A stretch of 8,080 nucleotides of DNA from Chromatiales bacterium (GTDB taxonomy: Bacteria; Pseudomonadota; Gammaproteobacteria; JACCYU01): positions 1-8,080 of the forward strand of contig JAPSGG010000048.1 in NCBI GenBank assembly GCA_031177845.1, read 5' to 3'. Below are positions 1 to 6,375 of this stretch, in pieces. The notes below the pieces were generated by a model. The model did not search any database and was not told the DNA's origin. It was given only the letters and a program-made list of their open reading frames with translations. The translations under genes and the position numbers were made by a program. How positions within the stretch are numbered: position 1 is the first letter of the stretch; every line of letters starts with the position of its first letter.

Positions 1-1
1 T

Positions 2-784
2 ATAAGCGAATCTGTTGTTGTCCCGTTGGCGCTGGGAGTCTTGCTTTGGACTGGTCCCGCAGGCGCTGAAGGGCGAACGACGTCGCTCTATGAGCGATTG
101 GGCGGAGCGTATGCGATCGCGACCGTAGTCGATGCATTCATCGAACGGTTGCTCGTGAATGAGACCTTGAACGCCAATCCGGCAATCAATGAGGCTCGTA
201 AACGGGTACCTACGCCGGGACTAAAATACCACGTGACGTCGTTCATGGTTCAGGCGACTGGCGGTCCGCAGGTCTACACAGGCCGGTCGATGGAGGCGGC
301 CCACGCCCATCTCAACATCACGGAACAAGAATGGGCAGCCATGGCCGCGGACTTCCAGACGATTCTCGATCAATTCAAGGTCCCGAAGGCCGAACAAGAG
401 GAGCTATTCGCGCTCGTGGGCACCGTAAAATCCGATATCGTAACGGACCATTCCACCTCGTCGCTCGACGGCGAGATCTACGTGGGTCAGCTTAGCGAAG
501 GCACCCAGCGGGATCGCGGGGACACCTACGACGATACCTTCACGTTCAAGAACGGCAGATTCCATGCGGTCGCTTGCGATCCATGGCATTTCGGCCCTAG
601 CCGGTACACTACGTCCTATGATAACGGTGCGATTCGCTTTAAGGCCGAGACGACGAGTCCCACCGATGGCCGCATGGTATGGGACGGCGTCGTACGCGAC
701 GGCGAACTTGAAGGCACCATGCGCTGGTATCCACAGCCGAGCAGAGCGGCAGTGGCGTACTGGTTCAGCGGAATCGCAAACTAA
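2..784 (+). CDS. Exported group 1 truncated haemoglobin with extra C-terminal domain (5' partial)
   Basis: Haem protein of the group 1 truncated globin family, probably acting outside the cytoplasm; ligand (O2, NO or other) unknown. The frame is open to the left edge, so the true start lies outside; residues here are numbered from the TTG at 26. A hydrophobic stretch ending in Ala-Gly-Ala (residues 12-14) looks like a signal peptide with its cleavage site. Residues about 19-139 are the globin: LYERLGG opening (21-27), GG at 79-80, YTGRSM at 84-89 and proximal F8 His93. Aligned by eye with Synechocystis GlbN, B10 is Ile39 instead of Tyr, E7 is Leu66 instead of Gln, E10 is His69, and the CD-E region is about six residues longer. 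Residues about 147-252 are a separate, probably beta-rich domain (Cys184, many aromatic/Gly turns) that I cannot name; similar stretches seem to occur in small exported proteobacterial proteins. No co-transcribed neighbour is visible downstream. The globin call is firm; the role is open. Confidence 0.85.
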   Translation: MSESVVVPLALGVLLWTGPAGAEGRTTSLYERLGGAYAIATVVDAFIERLLVNETLNANPAINEARKRVPTPGLKYHVTSFMVQATGGPQVYTGRSMEAAHAHLNITEQEWAAMAADFQTILDQFKVPKAEQEELFALVGTVKSDIVTDHSTSSLDGEIYVGQLSEGTQRDRGDTYDDTFTFKNGRFHAVACDPWHFGPSRYTTSYDNGAIRFKAETTSPTDGRMVWDGVVRDGELEGTMRWYPQPSRAAVAYWFSGIAN

Positions 785-837
785 GACTGGATCTTTTGGG
801 CTCTTAAGTGTGGATTGGCCCCTTTTTACCTAGGGAG

Positions 838-866
838 CCTCTGCCCCTTAGGTTTACGGGGAGAGG
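838..866. repeat. Imperfect hairpin downstream of the globin gene
   Basis: CCTCT-G-CCCC (838-847) pairs with GGGG-AGAGG (858-866): nine base pairs with one bulged G and a ten-base loop. It lies 54 bases after the globin stop. No T-run follows on either strand, so a classical intrinsic terminator is not shown. It could be a transcript 3' structure or a decayed dispersed repeat. Confidence 0.35.
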
Positions 867-937
867 GCACGAACGGACTTAATCGATGCCGCCTTCGCAC
901 CAGTGCTCTATCCTTATCGCGAGAGAGGCAATATCTT

Positions 938-1570
938 TCACCAATTATGAACATGTTGCCCCAGGCATGCAGCAAGCGCGGTGAGCAAGGCGACGCTACC
1001 GAAGTGCCAGACCAGCACCATCAACTCGCGTCTGCCGGATGGAACAGTCGCAGACCGACGTTTCCCAAGGTGGCTACGGTCGGCGCGCCCAGAGTCACTG
1101 CCAAGTGAGGAAAGAGCGGTGCCCCTTTGAGCAGCATGACGATCATGGCGATCGCGGGAATGGCGCCCACGAGCACGATCTTGGGCGGCAGTCCCAGTCC
1201 GGCTCCAAAGACAGATCCGCTGGCCCGAATCGAAATCAGTTCTCCAAGTATCCCAGACCAAGGGCGCCAAGTCAGATCGCGAGCGGCAATAGCGGCAACA
1301 ACAAGAGTCGGCGCCGGGTGCCGGGAATGACCGCGCACGGTGGCAGGGTGAGCATGGAGGATGATCCAGGTGGTCCCGTATTCGTCCTCGACTTTGGTCA
1401 ACAGACGATCACGAAGATCAATGACGATGGACAAGGCAAATAACATCCCGATGTTGGCGGCAGAACCACAAGGTTGCTTGGCATCAACGCGGCGGTGGTA
1501 TTGGCCATGCGCCGGACGGACGACCTAGAGCAATGATCTCCGTCAGTTGATCCCAGGGTTCGGTTGTAGA
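938..1570 (-). pseudogene. Decayed NrsF/DUF1109-like membrane anti-sigma factor
   Basis: No single frame is intact, but the minus strand carries successive pieces of one hydrophobic protein. Positions about 1210 down to 1024 encode a membrane-like run containing IVLVGAIPAIAMIVML and ending in RLFHPADAS. The frame then meets TGA at 1023-1021. One base over, the reading resumes as MVLVWHFGSVALLTALAA and ends at a TGA at 938-940. The join looks like one lost T (AGT-TTG-ATG reduced to AGT-TG-ATG). Further upstream, hydrophobic fragments such as RLLLLPLLPLAI lie in yet another frame with stops. The C-terminal pattern and the total span of about 630 bases (about 210 codons) fit NrsF-type proteins, six-helix membrane proteins that hold ECF sigma factors inactive. 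No sigma factor gene is beside it. Family assignment is from remembered similarity, and the 5' end is approximate. Confidence 0.48.
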
Positions 1571-1580
1571 GGACTTAGCG

Positions 1581-1609
1581 GTGGCTAATCACAGGCCGCC
1601 CACTATACT
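1581..1609 (+). promoter_or_regulatory. Possible promoter giving a leaderless hyuB transcript
   Basis: TATACT at 1604-1609 matches a sigma-70 -10 box at five of six bases. A weak -35, GTGGCT (1581-1586, three of six matches), lies 17 bases upstream. The ATG at 1618 begins only eight bases after the -10 box, so a transcript started here would be leaderless or nearly so. This agrees with the lack of a Shine-Dalgarno sequence before that ATG. Confidence 0.3.
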
Positions 1610-1617
1610 GTGCACGT

Positions 1618-3156
1618 ATGGACGCCATCGAGCTCAGCCTGTTTGCCGGCCGCATGGATGCGGCATGCGAGGAGATGGGCGCGCAACTGCAACGCGCGGC
1701 GTTCTCGCCGAACATCCGCGATCGGCTGGACTTCTCTTGCGCGGTGTTCGATCCCCATGGCGAGCTCTGCGCCCAAGCCGCGCATATCCCGGTGCATCTT
1801 GGCAGCATGGCTTACGCGATGCGCGACATCGTCAAGAATATCGACTGGCGGCCGGGGGACATGATTGCACTGAATGATCCTTTTCTTGGCGGCACGCATC
1901 TGCCGGACGTGACGCTGATCGCGCCTGTGTACAGCCAGCGCGAACGGGTAGGCTTCGTCGCCAACCGCGCGCATCACGCCGATATCGGCGCCAACTCGCC
2001 GGGCTCCATGCCGATCTCCCGCAGTCTGGAGGAAGAGGGCCACATCATTCCGCCTCAACACATCATGCGCGCCGATGAGGTCGATACCGCACTACTCGCC
2101 GGTTTCACGCGCAGTACCCGTAATCCGCGCGATGCCGAAGGCGACTTCGCGGCCCAGATCGCCGCCAACCGCAGGGGGCTCAAGCGCCTCGCGCCGCTGA
2201 TTGCAAGCCTGGGCGTGGACCGGTATCTGGCCGCGTTGGCGGAACTCAATGACTACGCTGAGCGCCTCGCCCGCACCGCACTGAACGACATCCCGCACGG
2301 CCGCTACGAGTTCACCGATTATATGGATGATGACGGCCTGGGGAATCGCGATATCCCGATCCGCGCGACCGCCACGGTCAACGCAAACCGCATCGATGTG
2401 GATTTTACCGGCACCTCGCTGCAGGTCGAAGGCAATATCAATTGTCCACTGCCGGTCACCGCGGCAGCAGTGTTGTACGTGTTTCGCTGCCTCATGCCGG
2501 CGCACACACCGGCCTGCGCGGGCAGCTTCCGCCCGATCCGCTTGTCGGCCCCGTTCGGTTCTCTGCTGAATGCACAGCGCCCGGCCGCCGTCGCCGCGGG
2601 TAATGTCGAGACGAGCACACGGATCGTCGATGTCGTACTGGGTGCGTTGAGCAAGGCGATCCCGGAGCGGATCCCGGCCGCCAGTCACGGCAGCATGAAC
2701 AATCTCGCGATGGGAGAATCGGGCGAAGCGCCTTGGGGTTACTACGAGACCATAGGCGGCGGTATGGGCGCAGGGCCCCGAGCTGCGGGCCTGAGTGCGG
2801 TTCAAACCCACATGACCAACACCCGCAATACGCCCATCGAGGTGCTGGAGATGCGCTATCCAGTGCGCGTGCGGCGGTATGCGATCAGGCGGGGATCTGG
2901 AGGCGAGGGGCGTCACGCCGGGGGCGACGGCCTGATCCGCGAGTACGAATTCCTGCGTCCGATTCTTTTTACCCTGCTGACCGAGCGGCGTACGCACCGG
3001 CCGTGGGGATTGGCCGGCGGCAGCGCGGGGCAGTCTGGCGTCAATCGCTTGAACAATGAGATCCTGTCGGGCAAGGTCGAGCGAGAGGCGCGCCCCGGTG
3101 ACCGGCTGGTCATCGAGACCGCGGGCGGCGGTGGATGGGGGAAGCAGTCGCATTGA
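1618..3156 (+). CDS. hyuB: Hydantoinase B/oxoprolinase family protein (HyuB)
   Basis: B subunit type of the ATP-dependent hydantoinase/5-oxoprolinase family, cytoplasmic enzymes that open cyclic amides such as N-methylhydantoins or 5-oxoproline. The subunit normally works with HyuA, which carries the ATP-binding part. The 512 residues are full length for a stand-alone B subunit. Family landmarks in order: [19 protein letters not shown] (18-36), SCAVFD (40-45), HIPVHLGSM (56-64), [16 protein letters not shown] (85-100), RAHHADIGA (117-125), IPP (144-146), ANRRGLKRL (183-191), HMTNTRNTP (398-406) and a glycine-rich tail ending GGGGWG (503-508). The family N-terminus begins right at this ATG, which supports the start although there is no Shine-Dalgarno sequence. 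No hyuA lies upstream, where there is only a pseudogene on the other strand, nor downstream. The natural substrate cannot be read from the sequence. The related carboxylase subunits (acetone/acetophenone type) are a less likely alternative. Confidence 0.9.
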   Translation: MDAIELSLFAGRMDAACEEMGAQLQRAAFSPNIRDRLDFSCAVFDPHGELCAQAAHIPVHLGSMAYAMRDIVKNIDWRPGDMIALNDPFLGGTHLPDVTLIAPVYSQRERVGFVANRAHHADIGANSPGSMPISRSLEEEGHIIPPQHIMRADEVDTALLAGFTRSTRNPRDAEGDFAAQIAANRRGLKRLAPLIASLGVDRYLAALAELNDYAERLARTALNDIPHGRYEFTDYMDDDGLGNRDIPIRATATVNANRIDVDFTGTSLQVEGNINCPLPVTAAAVLYVFRCLMPAHTPACAGSFRPIRLSAPFGSLLNAQRPAAVAAGNVETSTRIVDVVLGALSKAIPERIPAASHGSMNNLAMGESGEAPWGYYETIGGGMGAGPRAAGLSAVQTHMTNTRNTPIEVLEMRYPVRVRRYAIRRGSGGEGRHAGGDGLIREYEFLRPILFTLLTERRTHRPWGLAGGSAGQSGVNRLNNEILSGKVEREARPGDRLVIETAGGGGWGKQSH

Positions 3157-3186
3157 ATGACTCGGTGCCCTTGCTACGCTAGCCGC

Positions 3187-3363
3187 ATGGCCGATATCGA
3201 AAACCTCATCCTGGAGCATCTGCGGCACGTTCGTACCGCGGTGGACGGCCTGCGCGAAGACATGCAGGAGGTCAAGACCCGGCTCGGCCATTTAGAAGAG
3301 CAGTATGCGTCGCTTTCGCGGCGTATCGACCGCCTGGACGAACGGCTGGAACTCGTTGATTAA
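3187..3363 (+). CDS. Small coiled-coil protein, 58 residues
   Basis: Short charged protein beginning MADIENLILEHLRHVR, with leucine, isoleucine and valine in heptad-like spacing over nearly its full length and abundant Arg, Glu and Asp, as expected for a soluble coiled coil. There is no signal peptide, Cys or catalytic motif. I take the ATG at 3187 instead of the in-frame ATG at 3157, because the ten extra residues (TRCPCYASR region) do not fit the helix and small proteins I remember start MADIEN. It lies 30 bases after the hyuB stop on the same strand, so co-transcription is possible. An extended -10-like TGCTACGCT (3172-3180) right before the ATG could instead give it its own near-leaderless transcript. 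Function unknown; a self-associating or scaffold-like role is only a guess. Confidence 0.6.
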   Translation: MADIENLILEHLRHVRTAVDGLREDMQEVKTRLGHLEEQYASLSRRIDRLDERLELVD

Positions 3364-3566
3364 GGCAACTCGCCTGTCTACGACGTGAGGCGGCTCCCCA
3401 TTCGTCGGATAGTCTCGGGCAGGCTGGCTGATTGGACATTGCGCCATGATGTCCCCCGGCACACTCCCGCCGGTAGCCACTAAGTTCTTTACGTAAGGCT
3501 GGCGCAGCGGCATCATTCACCGCTCGCGCTTCTCCTCTTCCAACGCTATAGAAATCTTTCAAGCCC

Positions 3567-5345
3567 ATGTGTGGAGTCTGCGGTGAATTGCGCCTGGACG
3601 GCGGCGTGGCGAGCGAAGATGCCGTACGCGCTATGCTGCCGAAACTCAAACGCCGTGGGCCCGATCACGAAGCAATCTATACGGACGGCCCGCTGGCGTT
3701 CGGGCACCGGCGGCTGTCGGTCATCGACCTCTCCGCGCACGCGCACCAGCCCATGGTGGATGGGGATCTGAATCTCGCGCTGGTTTTCAACGGCATCATC
3801 TATAACTATCAGGAACTGCGCGCGGAGCTCAGAGGGCGCGGGTACCGGTTTTTCTCGACGGGCGACACCGAGGTTATCATCAAAGCATATCATGCCTGGG
3901 GCGAGGCGTGCGTCGAGCGTTTCCTTGGCATGTTTGCCTTCGGACTGTGGGACATGCGTGCGCAAAGCCTATTTCTCGCGCGCGACCGGTTCGGCATCAA
4001 GCCGCTGTATTACGGCATCAGTAATGATTGCCTGCGCTTCGCCTCCAATACGCAGGCGTTGGTGGCGGCGGGCGACGTGGATACCCGCATCGATCCGGTA
4101 GCGTTACACCATCACCTGACCTTGCACGCGGTGGTGCCAGCGCCGCGCACTTTACTCGCGGGCATCCGCAAGCTCGTCCCGGCGCATACCCTGACGATAG
4201 ACAGCCGAGGTCGGCAGCGACTTAGTCGTTACTGGACATTGGAGGCGCGGCGGGGCGCTGAACCTCGCACCGAAGCCGATTGGGTGGAGCTGACCCGCGC
4301 GGCGTTGTGCAAGGCGGTCGAGCGGCGCATCGGCGCCTCGGACGTGCCGGTCGGCGTGCTGCTATCCGGCGGTTTGGATTCGAGCCTGCTGGTCGGCGCG
4401 CTGGCAACCTCTGGGGTCGAGGGCATTAAAACGTACACCGTAGGATTTGAGGATCAGCCGGAGGAAAAGGGCAGCGAGTTCGAGTACTCCGATCTGGTCG
4501 CGGCGCGTTTTAGAACCGAGCATCACAAGTTCCATGTGCCGAATCGCGAACTGCTGGAGCGACTACCAGAGGCGGTGGATAACATGGCCGAGCCGATGGT
4601 GGGACAGGATGCCGTGGCCTTCTATCTGCTGGCCGAGCAGGTGCGCCGCGATGTGAAGGTGGTGCAGACGGGGCAGGGGGCCGATGAGGTGTTCGGCGGC
4701 TATTTCTGGTATCCGCTGATGGGCGCCGAGGCGGGCCCCGATCTCACGCGCTTTCGCAAGCACTACTTCGATCGCAGCCATGCCGAGTTTGCCGAGACGG
4801 TCGCACCCGAGTATGTCAGCGAGGATTTCACTTCGGAGCTCATTGGACGATTATTGAAGGAAGCGCCGGCCGATACTTTTCTCGATAGGGTGCTGCACAT
4901 GGACGTGACCATGCTGATCGTGGACGATCCGGTCAAGCGCGTGGATAACATGACCATGGCTTGGGGCCTGGAGGCGCGGGTGCCTTTTCTGGATCACGAG
5001 CTGGTGGAGCTGGCCATGCAGATACCGCCCGAATTCAAGGTGGGCGACGGTGGTAAGTATCCGCTCAAGCGGCTCGCGCGTGGCCTGCTGCCGGACGCGG
5101 TGATAGACCGCCCCAAAGGCTATTTTCCGGTGCCGGCACTGAAGTACGTGCGCGGCGATTTTCTGCGCATGATGGTGGATACGCTTACCTCGCAAGCCAG
5201 CCGCGAGCGCGGCCTGTTGCAGCAGGCCTACGTGGATCGGTTGCTCGCCAACCCCGAGGCGCATATGACGCCGCTCAAGGGGAGCAAGCTGTGGCATTTG
5301 GCGTTGTTGGAGTTATGGTTGCAACGCAACGTCGACGCTGCATAG
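3567..5345 (+). CDS. asnO: N-acetylglutaminylglutamine amidotransferase (asparagine synthase-like)
   Basis: Glutamine-dependent amidotransferase that should amidate the C-terminus of N-acetylglutaminylglutamine to make the osmoprotectant dipeptide NAGGN, using ATP in the cytoplasm. The 592 residues have the class II glutaminase first: Cys2 must be exposed after Met removal, which fixes the start at the ATG followed by TGT. Arg49, Asn75 and Asp100 are the glutamine-site landmarks. The synthetase domain follows, with PP-loop SGGLDSS (267-273), GQGADEVFGGY (369-379), VDDPVKRVDNMTMAWGLEARVPFLDHELVEL region (452-482) and RPKGYFPVPALKY (515-527). These and HAVVPAPRTLLAGIRKL (187-203) match the NAGGN amidotransferase subgroup as I remember it, closer than ordinary AsnB. 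The usual partner, the GNAT/ATP-grasp synthetase ngg, is not in the window; grxD comes next. No Shine-Dalgarno sequence is evident. General asparagine synthase or a peptide-amidating relative is the alternative. Confidence 0.88.
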   Translation: MCGVCGELRLDGGVASEDAVRAMLPKLKRRGPDHEAIYTDGPLAFGHRRLSVIDLSAHAHQPMVDGDLNLALVFNGIIYNYQELRAELRGRGYRFFSTGDTEVIIKAYHAWGEACVERFLGMFAFGLWDMRAQSLFLARDRFGIKPLYYGISNDCLRFASNTQALVAAGDVDTRIDPVALHHHLTLHAVVPAPRTLLAGIRKLVPAHTLTIDSRGRQRLSRYWTLEARRGAEPRTEADWVELTRAALCKAVERRIGASDVPVGVLLSGGLDSSLLVGALATSGVEGIKTYTVGFEDQPEEKGSEFEYSDLVAARFRTEHHKFHVPNRELLERLPEAVDNMAEPMVGQDAVAFYLLAEQVRRDVKVVQTGQGADEVFGGYFWYPLMGAEAGPDLTRFRKHYFDRSHAEFAETVAPEYVSEDFTSELIGRLLKEAPADTFLDRVLHMDVTMLIVDDPVKRVDNMTMAWGLEARVPFLDHELVELAMQIPPEFKVGDGGKYPLKRLARGLLPDAVIDRPKGYFPVPALKYVRGDFLRMMVDTLTSQASRERGLLQQAYVDRLLANPEAHMTPLKGSKLWHLALLELWLQRNVDAA

Positions 5346-5424
5346 CATCACTGCCCGCGTTCTACGCGCCATTCAAAGGCCATCTGCACGCCGTCCCACG
5401 CGATTGCGGAATCAGACCCAGGCG

Positions 5425-5453
5425 TTTATGCGAAACGGTAAACCGGATAAACT
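5425..5453 (+). promoter_or_regulatory. Weak candidate promoter for grxD
   Basis: TAAACT (5448-5453) resembles a sigma-70 -10 box, with TTTATG (5425-5430) 17 bases upstream as a poor -35. It would give a leader of about 30 bases carrying the grxD ribosome binding site. The gap of 144 bases after asnO supports a separate promoter, but the boxes are weak. Confidence 0.3.
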
Positions 5454-5478
5454 AGCGGCCCGCGTTAACCTTCGACAC

Positions 5479-5482
5479 GAGG
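5479..5482 (+). promoter_or_regulatory. grxD ribosome binding site
   Basis: GAGG ends seven bases before the ATG at 5490 and is the clearest Shine-Dalgarno sequence on the + strand of this window. It confirms the grxD start. Confidence 0.7.
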
Positions 5483-5489
5483 TAACTCA

Positions 5490-5837
5490 ATGGATGCACT
5501 AGACCGTATCAGAGAGCAGGTGGAGAAGAACCCCGTCATCATCTTCATGAAAGGGACGCCACAGTTGCCTCAGTGCGGTTTTTCGAGCCGCGCCGCCGAG
5601 GCCCTAAAGCGTTGCGGCGCGGAGTTCGCGTATGTCAACGTGCTGGCCGATCCGGAGATCTTCCAAAACCTGCCGCGTTTTGCCAATTGGCCGACCTTCC
5701 CGCAGATCTATATCAACGGCGAGCTAATAGGCGGCTGCGACATCACGCTGGAGCTGTTCGAGAAGGGCGACCTGCAGAGGATGGTGAAAGAGGCGACCGC
5801 AAACCGCCAGGCCTCAAAGGCCGGCAGCGGCGCTTGA
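5490..5837 (+). CDS. grxD: Monothiol glutaredoxin, Grx4 family
   Basis: CGFS-type monothiol glutaredoxin, a cytoplasmic carrier that binds a [2Fe-2S] cluster together with glutathione, often as a dimer or with BolA proteins, and passes it to client proteins. The 115 residues equal the E. coli GrxD length. Visible landmarks: FMKGTP (19-24) with Lys21 for glutathione, CGFS at 29-32 (Cys29 is the cluster ligand), NWPTFPQIYI (66-75) with the TFP cis-proline loop, and GGCDI (81-85) for glutathione binding. A good Shine-Dalgarno sequence precedes it. It faces the minus-strand rnt-pyrC pair across a gene-free convergent zone. From memory, Pseudomonas has pyrC, rnt, a peroxiredoxin, bacterioferritin genes and grxD in one region, so this is probably a shortened form of that neighbourhood. 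No bolA is seen here. Confidence 0.95.
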   Translation: MDALDRIREQVEKNPVIIFMKGTPQLPQCGFSSRAAEALKRCGAEFAYVNVLADPEIFQNLPRFANWPTFPQIYINGELIGGCDITLELFEKGDLQRMVKEATANRQASKAGSGA

Positions 5838-5840
5838 GAT

Positions 5841-5857
5841 GCTCCCCGCGTGGGAGC
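5841..5857. repeat. Hairpin just after grxD
   Basis: GCTCCC (5841-5846) and GGGAGC (5852-5857) form a perfect six-pair stem with a five-base loop, starting three bases after the grxD stop. There is no T-run, so it may only protect the mRNA 3' end. Confidence 0.35.
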
Positions 5858-5980
5858 GAGGTCCCTGTCGCGATCGACTGCGACCAAAAAATGGCTCCGA
5901 CACACGCTCTGCAGGTAGGCGCGATGCCATAGGACTCGGAGTCGAGGGCAGGCTTCGCCGCGATCATCGCAAGGACTAAG

Positions 5981-5999
5981 AGGCCCCGAATCGGGGCCT
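5981..5999. terminator. Probable bidirectional terminator hairpin
   Basis: AGGCCCC (5981-5987), loop GAATC, GGGGCCT (5993-5999); the symmetry extends to nine pairs around the central A at 5990. GGCCCCGA/TCGGGGCC stems of this kind are common intrinsic terminators in gammaproteobacteria. Here the T-tract is poor on both strands (TGGGTCTTGGG after it on the + strand, CTTAG on the minus). The position between convergent grxD and rnt fits a terminator for grxD. Confidence 0.5.
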
Positions 6000-6095
6000 T
6001 GGGTCTTGGGTGTAGACCGATTCACCAGTGGTAGACGACTTTTATATCGCTTCACATATTTCTCCAGGCCTAATGATCAAGTGCCTAGTTCTATA

Positions 6096-6116
6096 CCGCG
6101 AGTCGCGCACTCGCGG
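6096..6116. repeat. Perfect inverted repeat
   Basis: CCGCGAGT (6096-6103) and ACTCGCGG (6109-6116) pair over eight bases with a five-base CGCGC loop. No T-run follows. It may be a transcript hairpin or a dispersed palindrome. Confidence 0.4.
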
Positions 6117-6291
6117 CATGATGTAGTGGTGCGCCTCACCGGTGTGTTGGGAACATTTGGACGAGGAACATGCGGAGCTTGCGCGAGAAACCATCGCGCT
6201 GCTCGCGCGCTTCGCTGTCACGGTCTGGCCAGATCAGCTCATCCGCTGCGCCGCGTTAAACCGCATGACGTACTTAGGTATGCCTGACCGC

Positions 6292-6322
6292 TGTGCCGTT
6301 TGAGGCTCAACCATACGGCACA
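6292..6322. repeat. Inverted repeat downstream of rnt
   Basis: TGTGCCGT (6292-6299) pairs with ACGGCACA (6315-6322), and the 15-base loop holds a smaller TGAG/CTCA pair. It lies about 54 bases beyond the rnt stop in the direction of rnt transcription, so it could form the 3' end of the rnt message. It lacks a T-run on either strand. Confidence 0.35.
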
Positions 6323-6375
6323 CGCGCGCCACATCTAAATTTGTGCAACGGCGTCGCCTCCTGCCGCGTGTCGCT

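Larger units (their letters stand above)
785..1617. other. Gene-free interval with pseudogene remnant
   Basis: No intact gene is supported in these 833 bases. Open frames on both strands lack start signals and recognisable motifs, apart from the decayed minus-strand membrane protein at about 938-1570 and the hairpin at 838-866. The last 40 bases before 1618 hold the possible promoter of the hydantoinase gene. Confidence 0.6.
5838..6375. other. Convergent intergenic zone rich in inverted repeats
   Basis: No recognisable gene lies in these 538 bases between grxD (+) and rnt (-). They hold four hairpins (5841-5857, 5981-5999, 6096-6116, 6292-6322) and a stretch about 5849-5975 in which GAGCGAGG...TCGCGATCG and GAGGGCAGGCTTCGCCGCGATCA look like two degenerate copies of one intergenic repeat. 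A short open frame at 6142-6303 on the + strand (GTG start, 53 codons) has no family I recognise. Confidence 0.5.

Noticed and set aside
1039..1443. Open + strand frame of 134 codons
   Set aside because: Its hydrophilic, low-complexity translation is the antisense shadow of the decayed membrane protein, and it has no ribosome binding site or family motif.
3157..3186. Earlier ATG directly after the hyuB stop as start of the coiled-coil gene
   Set aside because: The ten added residues do not fit the heptad helix and there is no ribosome binding site; the ATG at 3187 gives the expected MADIEN start.
2092..3291. Long minus-strand frame of 399 codons opposite hyuB
   Set aside because: The + strand carries full-length HyuB motifs throughout; the minus frame is Arg/Ala/His-rich shadow coding caused by high GC.
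5708..6055. Minus-strand frame of 115 codons overlapping grxD
   Set aside because: It runs through the grxD 3' end, the hairpins and the repeat-like stretch, and its translation has no motifs.
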